Shown piece by piece: positions 29,248 to 35,327 of a stretch of 35,327 nucleotides of DNA. The notes beneath the pieces are model-generated. The model was not told the origin of the DNA. It was given only the letters and a program-made list of their open reading frames with translations, and ran no database searches. Source of the stretch: an uncultured Porphyromonadaceae bacterium (lineage in GTDB: Bacteria; Bacteroidota; Bacteroidia; Bacteroidales; Muribaculaceae); the NCBI GenBank assembly GCA_902491625.1, contig CABUIO010000024.1:1-35327 (forward strand), read 5' to 3'. Positions within the stretch are counted from its first letter, which is position 1, and the number at the start of each line of letters is the position of its first letter. Made by a program: the position numbers and the translations under genes.

Positions 29248-30438
29248 TTATTTCATCTTTTCGGCAAATGCATCGGCGAGGGCGCTGAGCTGCTGTTCGG
29301 TGGCGGGGTTGAGCGACATGGGCATCGCCACGTTGCCGACGACGTCGAGTCCGAGCGCCTGCATACGCTCCTCTATGCGGCCGGCGGCCACTTTGGGTGC
29401 CCAGGCGTAGGATCCGAGAGCGGCCACTGTCTTTCCGGTCACGCTTCGTGTCTCAAGGGCGCGGATGAACGCCTCGACGGGAGGGAAGATCTCCATGCTG
29501 TAGGTGGGAGAGGCGATGACGAGACCCTTGTAGCGCCAGACGTCGGCGAGGATGAAGCTGAGTTCGGTCTCTCCGGCGTTGAAGATGCGCTCTACCTTGA
29601 CTCCCCGGTCGGAGAGCATGGTGGCGAATCGCACGGCCATGCGGGCGGTGTTGCCGTACATGGATCCGTAGACAATGACTACGCCGTCTTCGGCCTTCTG
29701 GCGGCTCATGGCGTCGTAGAGGCCGACGACCTCGGCGGCATGACGTTCCCAGACCGGGCCGTGTGTGGAGCAGATGCGCTTGACCGTGAGTCCGGCAAGC
29801 TTGGCGAGGGCTTTCTGCACGAAGGGAGAGTATTTGCCCACGATGGCGGCGTAGTAGCGGCGCATCTCAGGCTCGTAGTCCTCAAGGGCGCAGTCGGAGT
29901 CGAGCGGGCTGCCGTTGAGGGCGCCGAAAGTGCCGAAGGCGTCGCCGGAGAAGAGGGTGGATTCTGCGGCGAGATATGTCATCATGGTCTCGGGCCAGTG
30001 AACCATCGGTGTCATGTAGAATGTAAGCACCGCGCCGCCTCCGAGATCGAGAGTGTCGCCCTCCTTGACCTCGATGAAGAGGTCGGGATTGTCGAGGCGG
30101 TAGAACCCCTTGATCATGTTGATGGCCGGTTTGTCGGCAACGATGCGCAGCGAGGGATAGCGGCTCACAATCGCAGGGATGGATCCGCTGTGGTCGGGCT
30201 CCATATGGTTGACGATGAGATAGCGCGGCTCGACGGCGAGACGCTCGATGTTGTCGATAAGTTCGGGCATCTCGGCCACTGCCACGGTGTCGATGAGCGC
30301 GGCGGCGTCGGCACCCTCCACTATATATGAGTTGTAGCTCACGCCTTTGGGGAGGTTCCAGAGGCCTTCGAAGTGTGTGGTGACGCGGTCGTCGACGCCG
30401 ACATATCTGACGCGGCCGGATATCTGCTTTACATTCAT
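29248..30438 (-). CDS. Flavodiiron protein (right-arm copy)
   Basis: Identical to 4890-6080, 396 aa, with the full set of diiron ligands (HMEPDH, H147, D166, H226) and the C-terminal flavodoxin domain with YGSMYGNTA. Predicted to reduce O2 or NO. A gene truly doubled in this way would be expected to have its own unique flank, which is missing here. Confidence 0.93.
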   Translation of the reverse strand: MNVKQISGRVRYVGVDDRVTTHFEGLWNLPKGVSYNSYIVEGADAAALIDTVAVAEMPELIDNIERLAVEPRYLIVNHMEPDHSGSIPAIVSRYPSLRIVADKPAINMIKGFYRLDNPDLFIEVKEGDTLDLGGGAVLTFYMTPMVHWPETMMTYLAAESTLFSGDAFGTFGALNGSPLDSDCALEDYEPEMRRYYAAIVGKYSPFVQKALAKLAGLTVKRICSTHGPVWERHAAEVVGLYDAMSRQKAEDGVVIVYGSMYGNTARMAVRFATMLSDRGVKVERIFNAGETELSFILADVWRYKGLVIASPTYSMEIFPPVEAFIRALETRSVTGKTVAALGSYAWAPKVAAGRIEERMQALGLDVVGNVAMPMSLNPATEQQLSALADAFAEKMK

Positions 30439-30464
30439 GGCGGTTATGTGTTTCTTAGCAACGG

Positions 30465-30495
30465 CGAAATTAGTAAATTTCCCGCAGACTTCCAA
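30465..30495 (-). promoter_or_regulatory. Candidate promoter for the right-arm flavodiiron gene
   Basis: Mirror of 4833-4863: TTG-20-TAATTTCG on the minus strand, one mismatch from consensus. Confidence 0.5.
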
Positions 30496-30497
30496 TA

Positions 30498-30890
30498 CTA
30501 CTCCGTTTCGGGAGCTGCTTCGGGCACGGTGTCGGCGGGAATCGTGTCGGCCGGAAGGGCGTGGCGCACGCGGTTGCGCTTTTCGGCGATGCGGCTGACG
30601 GTGGCCCAGAGGCTGTCGTTCTCGGCTTCGGGGATGTGGATGTCGAGGTCGGCGGGGTAGAGGGCGTATATCTTGCGGACGCGGTCGTCAAGGCGCATGA
30701 TCATGGAGTCGATGTCGGCTGTGTCGGAGACGGCGGCGAGGGAATCTGCATAGAGGCGGTATACGGCGCGCAGATCCTGATAGAGGCGCCGGGCGTCGTT
30801 GTCCTGCGTGTCGGTCTCTCCGGTCTCGCCGCAGGAGGGTAGTGCGGTGAGGAGAAGCAGGAGCGCGGGTGTGATGAGTGCAGTCTTCAT
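30498..30890 (-). CDS. Small predicted lipoprotein (right-arm copy)
   Basis: Identical to 4438-4830: signal peptide with lipobox LPSC, charged helical body, acidic Pro/Thr-rich tail. It overlaps the end of uvrA by 4 nt. No named family. Confidence 0.8.
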   Translation of the reverse strand: MKTALITPALLLLLTALPSCGETGETDTQDNDARRLYQDLRAVYRLYADSLAAVSDTADIDSMIMRLDDRVRKIYALYPADLDIHIPEAENDSLWATVSRIAEKRNRVRHALPADTIPADTVPEAAPETE

Positions 30891-33694
30891 GACTTGGTGA
30901 GTTTGGGTCTGAGGAAATGTCCGGTCACGGAATCGCTGTCGGCGGCCACCTGCTCGGGAGTGCCGCAGACTACAATCTCTCCACCCTTGTCGCCCCCCTC
31001 GGGGCCTATGTCGATGATCCAGTCGGCGGATTTGATGACGTCGAGGTTATGCTCGATGATGAGCACCGTGTGGCCTTTGTCGATGAGTCGGCGCAGGGAG
31101 CCGAGAAGCGTGGAGATGTCGTGGAAATGGAGACCGGTGGTCGGCTCGTCGAAGATGAAGAGCGTAGGCTCGGGATGCTCCTGCGCGAGGTAGCTGGCGA
31201 GCTTCACGCGCTGGTTCTCGCCGCCGGAAAGGGTGGAGCTTGACTGCCCGAGCTTGATATATCCCAGGCCTACATCCCGGAGCGGCCGTAGTCGGCGGAC
31301 GATGCGGCGGTTGACGGCGGAACTGTCCTCGCCGAAGAATTCGATGGCCTCGCTGACGGTCATGTCGAGTACGTCGGCGATGTTGCGTCCGCGGTATTCC
31401 ACCTCCAGGACATCCTGCTTGAAGCGCTTGCCGTGGCATTCGTCGCAGACCACGCGGATGTCGGCCATGAACTGCATGGGGATGGTCACATAGCCCTCAC
31501 CCTTGCACTCCTCGCAGCGTCCTCCGGGGGTGTTGAAGGAGAAGTAGGCGGGGGTGAATCCCATCTGCCTGGATGCCTGCATGGAGGCGTAGAGGGCGCG
31601 TATCTCGTCGTATGCCTTGAGGTATGTGGCCGGGTTGGAGCGTGAGGAGGTGCCGATCGAATTCTGGTCCACGAACTCCACGTGGGAGATGGACGAGAGG
31701 TCCCCGGAGAGCTTCTTGTGTGCTCCGGGCTTGTCGGAGGCAATGTCGAAATGACGCAGCAGCGCCCTGTAGAGGATGTCGCGCACGAGCGTGGACTTGC
31801 CCGATCCGCTGACGCCGGTGACTACAGTCATCACGCCCAAGGGGAAGCGCACGTCGATGTTCTTGAGGTTGTTCTGCATGGCGCCCTTCACCTCTATGAA
31901 CTTCTTCCACGGCAGTCTTTGCGGAGAGTAGTCGATCTCGCGGCGTCCGGTGAGGTAGTCGATGGTGTAGGACTCGGTGGCTGCGGTGTCCTCCTCCAGA
32001 GCCTTCTTCATGTCTCCGGCGAAGACCACGTTGCCGCCGAGGCGTCCTGCATCGCGGCCGATGTCGATGATGTAGTCGGCCTCGCGCATGATTTCTTCGT
32101 CGTGTTCCACCACTACCACGGTGTTGCCGAGCGCCTGAAGATTGCGCAGCACGGCGATGAGGCGGTCGGTGTCGCGGGAGTGGAGACCGATGGAGGGTTC
32201 GTCGAGGATGTAGAGCGAGCCGACGAGGCTCGATCCGAGTGAGGTGGCGAGGTTGATGCGCTGGCTCTCGCCGCCGCTCAGGGTGTTGGATAGGCGGTCG
32301 AGGGTGAGGTAGCCCAGGCCTACGTTGACCATGAAGGCGAGTCGGTTGCGGATCTCGGTGAGGAGGCGCTGCGCGATCTTCTCGTCGGAGGCGTCGAGCG
32401 TCAGCGTGGAGAAGAATCCGGCGAGGTCCGCGATCGACATGCGCACAAGCTCGGTGATGCTGCGTCCTCCCACCTTAATATATTCCACGTCGGGACGCAG
32501 ACGCGATCCCTTGCACGTGGGACACTCCGTCTTGCCACGGTAACGCGCCTTAAGGACACGGTACTGGATCTTATACTGGTTCTCGTCGACCCAGCGGAAG
32601 AATCCGTCGATGCCGGGCCAGGGGCCTTTGCCGTGCCAGAGGAAATCGAGCTGCTCCTTCGTCAGCTCGCAGTAGGGGGTGTGTATCGGGAAATTGTAGC
32701 GTCCGGCGACCCTGACGAGTTCCTTCTTCATCTCGCCCATCTTTTCGCCGCGGAAGCACTGCACGGCGTCTTCCCAGATGCAGAGGGTCTTGTCGGGCAC
32801 CACGAGGTTCTCGTCGATGCCGAGCACCTTGCCGAAGCCCTCGCATGTCGGACACGCGCCGTAAGGGTTGTTGAAGTTGAACATCAGGTCTGTGGGTTCG
32901 CGGAATTCGATGCCGTCGGCGCTGAAACGCTTCGAGAAACTCATCTCGGATACATCATGTCCTTTCCAGACCTTGATGATGCACTCGTCGTGGCCTTCGA
33001 AATATGCTGTCTCGATGGAGTCGGCGAGGCGGCTCATCTCGTCGCGGTCGGCGCTCACGGAGAGGCGGTCGATAAGCAGACGGTAGCCGTCGGCTTTTTC
33101 GGGTGTCTTACTTTCGAGAAGGTCCGTGATGTCGATGAATTCGCCGTCGTGCTCCATGCGGGAGTATCCCTCCTTGATAAAGATGTCGAGCTGCTGGGCG
33201 AAGGTGCGTCCCTCGGGCAGACGGACGGGAGCGAGCACGGCGATGCGGGTGTCGGCGGGCATGGCGGCGATGGAGTCGACGATGTTGTCGACCGACTCCT
33301 TGCGCACCTCCCTGCCGCTCACGGGGGAGATCGTCTTGCCCACGCGGGCATAGAGCATACGGAGATAGTCGTAGATCTCGGTGGCCGTGCCGACAGTGCT
33401 TCGGGGATTGCGTGTGTTGACCTTCTGCTCGATGGCGATGGCCGGGGGAAGTCCCTTGATGTAGTCGCACTCCGGCTTCTGCATCCTGCCCAGGAACTGG
33501 CGGGCATAGGCCGAGAGACTTTCCACGTAGCGGCGCTGACCCTCGGCATAGAGCGTGTCGAAAGCGAGCGACGACTTGCCGGAGCCGCTGACTCCGGTGA
33601 TTACTATGAATTTGTTGCGAGGCACCTCGACGTCGATGTTCTTGAGATTGTTGACGCGGGCGCCTTTCACTTGTATGTTGTTCTTGTCAGGCAT
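30887..33694 (-). CDS. uvrA: Excinuclease ABC subunit A (right-arm copy)
   Basis: Identical to the left-arm gene at 1634-4441, with both ABC modules, zinc-binding cysteine pairs and signature motifs. The same start choice applies (MPDKNNIQVKGAR at 33694, with in-frame alternatives at 33757 and 33760). Two identical uvrA genes in one chromosome would be exceptional, which is the main reason to doubt that both arms exist side by side. Confidence 0.95.
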   Translation of the reverse strand: MPDKNNIQVKGARVNNLKNIDVEVPRNKFIVITGVSGSGKSSLAFDTLYAEGQRRYVESLSAYARQFLGRMQKPECDYIKGLPPAIAIEQKVNTRNPRSTVGTATEIYDYLRMLYARVGKTISPVSGREVRKESVDNIVDSIAAMPADTRIAVLAPVRLPEGRTFAQQLDIFIKEGYSRMEHDGEFIDITDLLESKTPEKADGYRLLIDRLSVSADRDEMSRLADSIETAYFEGHDECIIKVWKGHDVSEMSFSKRFSADGIEFREPTDLMFNFNNPYGACPTCEGFGKVLGIDENLVVPDKTLCIWEDAVQCFRGEKMGEMKKELVRVAGRYNFPIHTPYCELTKEQLDFLWHGKGPWPGIDGFFRWVDENQYKIQYRVLKARYRGKTECPTCKGSRLRPDVEYIKVGGRSITELVRMSIADLAGFFSTLTLDASDEKIAQRLLTEIRNRLAFMVNVGLGYLTLDRLSNTLSGGESQRINLATSLGSSLVGSLYILDEPSIGLHSRDTDRLIAVLRNLQALGNTVVVVEHDEEIMREADYIIDIGRDAGRLGGNVVFAGDMKKALEEDTAATESYTIDYLTGRREIDYSPQRLPWKKFIEVKGAMQNNLKNIDVRFPLGVMTVVTGVSGSGKSTLVRDILYRALLRHFDIASDKPGAHKKLSGDLSSISHVEFVDQNSIGTSSRSNPATYLKAYDEIRALYASMQASRQMGFTPAYFSFNTPGGRCEECKGEGYVTIPMQFMADIRVVCDECHGKRFKQDVLEVEYRGRNIADVLDMTVSEAIEFFGEDSSAVNRRIVRRLRPLRDVGLGYIKLGQSSSTLSGGENQRVKLASYLAQEHPEPTLFIFDEPTTGLHFHDISTLLGSLRRLIDKGHTVLIIEHNLDVIKSADWIIDIGPEGGDKGGEIVVCGTPEQVAADSDSVTGHFLRPKLTKS

Positions 33695-33853
33695 ATCTAT
33701 ATATAAACTCTGTTTCGGCACAAAAATTGTGTCGGTGTCTGCGGCGGAATCAGCCATCACACTTTTTTATCGCAACCTCTAAACAAATGGCTCCCCTCGA
33801 ATGTTAAATTATTGAAACAATCAGAAAACAACAACATTAAAACAATATAGATT

Positions 33854-34060
33854 ATGAAACCTATTCATGTGATCATGGCAGTCGTAGGCGGCGCTATCGC
33901 CGGAGCTACCGTAGGCCTTCTCCTCGCTCCCAAGAAGGGTAGCGAAACCCGCGAGGATATCGCAAAGTGCGTGCGCAAGAAAGCATGCTGCCTCAAGAAG
34001 AAAAACAAGCTGGAACAGCTCGCATCCGACATTGAGGAAGAAATCGACGACAAACTATAA
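33854..34060 (+). CDS. YtxH domain-containing protein, 68 aa (right-arm copy)
   Basis: Identical to 1268-1474: N-terminal membrane helix, LLLAPKKGSETRE, Cys/Lys patch and acidic C-terminus. First gene of the small envelope cluster, here on the plus strand. Confidence 0.86.
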   Translation: MKPIHVIMAVVGGAIAGATVGLLLAPKKGSETREDIAKCVRKKACCLKKKNKLEQLASDIEEEIDDKL

Positions 34061-34081
34061 TAACAAGCATCTGACAAGATT

Positions 34082-34276
34082 ATGAAAACAGGACTTTTAT
34101 ATGCTTTTCTCGGCGGCGCACTCGTAGGAGCTGCCGCAGCTATCCTTTTCGCTCCCGCCGACGGCAACGAGACCCGCAAGAAACTGAAAAGCCTTCTCAA
34201 GAAGAAGGGCGTGAAGATCAGCGACGAGGAGGTTGACGACCTCGTGGCCGAGCTTGCCGGAATTACAGAGAAATAA
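34082..34276 (+). CDS. YtxH domain-containing protein, 64 aa (right-arm copy)
   Basis: Identical to 1052-1246: Gly/Ala-rich membrane helix and FAPADGNETRKKL motif. Second gene of the cluster, 21 nt after the first. Confidence 0.86.
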   Translation: MKTGLLYAFLGGALVGAAAAILFAPADGNETRKKLKSLLKKKGVKISDEEVDDLVAELAGITEK

Positions 34277-34400
34277 AAATGTGATGCCAATGTCGCAACC
34301 TCGGCGTCTGCATTGATGGCCGGGGTTGCCGACATTCCTGCCGCTCCCGCGCAGAGGCGAGCCACCTCTTATCAAACACACTCTCAACTACTATAACTAT

Positions 34401-34775
34401 ATGCTGAACGAATTAATCAATAACATCCTCAGGCTCAAGGACGACTTCATGAACTACGTGAAGGTCGAGACCGACTATGTCAAGCTCACCGTTGCGGAGA
34501 AGGTCGTCAAGATAGCTACAATCATCGTGCTCGGCGCCCTCTGCGTCGTGACCATGTGGTTCATCGCATTGCTGATGTCGTTTGCGCTGGCTCAGTTCCT
34601 CTCCCTCTTCCTGCCTGCATGGGCAGCATACCTCTGCACCGCCGGAGCGTTCCTGCTCTTCCTGCTGTTTGTCTATCTGCTGCGCCGTCCGCTCATCATG
34701 AATCCGTTGTCGAAGGCGATCACTCAGGCGCTCTTCAAGAAGAAGGATGCCGATGATCCCGACCTTTCGGAGTAA
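34401..34775 (+). CDS. Phage-holin-superfamily-like membrane protein (right-arm copy)
   Basis: Identical to 553-927: 124 aa, two hydrophobic spans, acidic C-terminus. It follows the YtxH genes after a 124-nt gap that contains a GC-rich imperfect inverted repeat (GGCGTC... and the CCGGGG region). Confidence 0.83.
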   Translation: MLNELINNILRLKDDFMNYVKVETDYVKLTVAEKVVKIATIIVLGALCVVTMWFIALLMSFALAQFLSLFLPAWAAYLCTAGAFLLFLLFVYLLRRPLIMNPLSKAITQALFKKKDADDPDLSE

Positions 34776-34812
34776 TATAGATTCTTCACCACTCAATTAT
34801 CCCCATACAGCT

Positions 34813-35133
34813 ATGAAAAAGAAGAAAAAAACAAACAGCTATCTTGAGATTCCCGAGGATTTCAACGGCTTCGGCTACAAAGAGGTGAAGATTCGCCGCG
34901 CTATGCTTCAGCTCAAACGCGACGCCCTGAAAGACAGTATGAAGCATTCTGTCGACGAGCTGAAACGTTCGACGAGCAGCGGCACGATGGGCAAGATATT
35001 CTCCTTCGGCTCCAAAGGTGCTTCCGCAGTCTCCTCCGGCAAAGTCGGTGCAGCACTCAAAGTCGCGTCCGTAGGTCTGGAGGCCTTCAAGTTCATTAAG
35101 AAATTCAAGGAGAAACGCCGTTCTAAAAACTAA
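34813..35133 (+). CDS. Small basic hypothetical protein (right-arm copy)
   Basis: Identical to 195-515: 106 aa, poly-Lys start, Gly/Ser-rich middle, basic tail. Its stop TAA is the first part of the AGAGGTTGTTTAA edge of the hairpin repeat that follows. Confidence 0.73.
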   Translation: MKKKKKTNSYLEIPEDFNGFGYKEVKIRRAMLQLKRDALKDSMKHSVDELKRSTSSGTMGKIFSFGSKGASAVSSGKVGAALKVASVGLEAFKFIKKFKEKRRSKN

Positions 35134-35287
35134 GAGGTTGTTTAAAAATCAACGTTAAATTTGGGGCGTCTGATTTTTAGGCAAAAACCTTTTAAGTCGC
35201 AGGAGCATAGCGGGCTATGTGACTAAGACGCGAAAGGTTTTTGGCAAAAAGCAGACGAGGCAAGGCTAACATTTAGAGGTTGTTTAA
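35133..35287 (+). repeat. Dispersed hairpin repeat (right-arm copy)
   Basis: Exact complement of 41-195, bounded by AGAGGTTGTTTAA direct repeats and with the core CATAGCGGGCTATG at 35205-35218. The window ends 40 nt beyond it. Confidence 0.8.
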
Positions 35288-35327
35288 TAATCATTGTTAA
35301 TGACAGGGTGGTGTATTTTATGATTAA

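Larger units (their letters stand above)
27634..35327. repeat. Right arm of the 7,694-bp perfect inverted repeat
   Basis: This is the exact reverse complement of 1-7694. Genes here are the same genes in opposite orientation, with no base differences seen. The inner edge lies in the middle of a nested-palindrome element, and the outer edge is the end of the window next to a dispersed hairpin repeat. Both are the kinds of place where short-read assemblies break or fold. Confidence 0.97.

Overview
The window looks like a piece of a Bacteroidota genome, most likely a gut Bacteroidales member (Muribaculaceae-like is a guess from the GC-rich coding sequence and gene content). Many genes are preceded by the Bacteroidota promoter pattern TTG-20 nt-TAnnTTTG, and the proteins (TPR-tailed Pif1-like helicase, ComEC without a metallo-beta-lactamase domain, SerA with Lys in place of the catalytic His, YtxH/holin-like envelope cluster) fit that phylum.

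Layout. The window has the form A-B-A'. Arm A (1-7694) is repeated base for base, as its reverse complement, at 27634-35327; every position x matches 35328-x. Each arm carries, from the window end inward: a copy of a ~150-bp hairpin repeat, a four-gene small envelope cluster (106-aa basic protein, 124-aa holin-like membrane protein, two YtxH proteins), then, divergently, uvrA, a small lipoprotein, a flavodiiron protein and a uracil-DNA-glycosylase-superfamily protein, and finally ~1.3 kb of non-coding DNA filled with nested palindromes. The central 19.9 kb (7695-27633) is present once: ftsE-like ATPase, a decayed zeta-toxin module, an antibiotic-biosynthesis-monooxygenase-fold protein, dnaK, a DUF486 membrane protein, a Pif1-like helicase, two identical tRNA-Gly genes and tRNA-Leu, a LolC/E-type permease, a leucine-rich-repeat secreted protein, a small membrane protein, comEC, aroE, serA, serC, tRNA-Ala, a MITE-like element, an orphan nucleotidyltransferase antitoxin, and a metal-efflux pair (permease-HMA fusion plus P-type ATPase).

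How it fits together. Most genes are ordinary housekeeping: DNA repair, protein folding, serine and shikimate synthesis, lipoprotein export, oxygen/NO detoxification, metal efflux. Two identical uvrA copies in one genome are very unlikely, so the inverted duplication is best explained either as an assembly path joining two population variants or as a real recent inversion-duplication. The junctions between A and B lie inside a ~335-bp element that is itself a large imperfect palindrome and occurs, in diverged form and opposite orientation, at both ends of B. That is the arrangement expected if the 20-kb B segment inverts by recombination between these elements in the source population.

The most unusual material is therefore non-coding: the nested-palindrome element, a second hairpin repeat family that ends the window, a small transposon-like element at 23380-23547, and the scar of a toxin-antitoxin module flanked by a 36-bp direct repeat.
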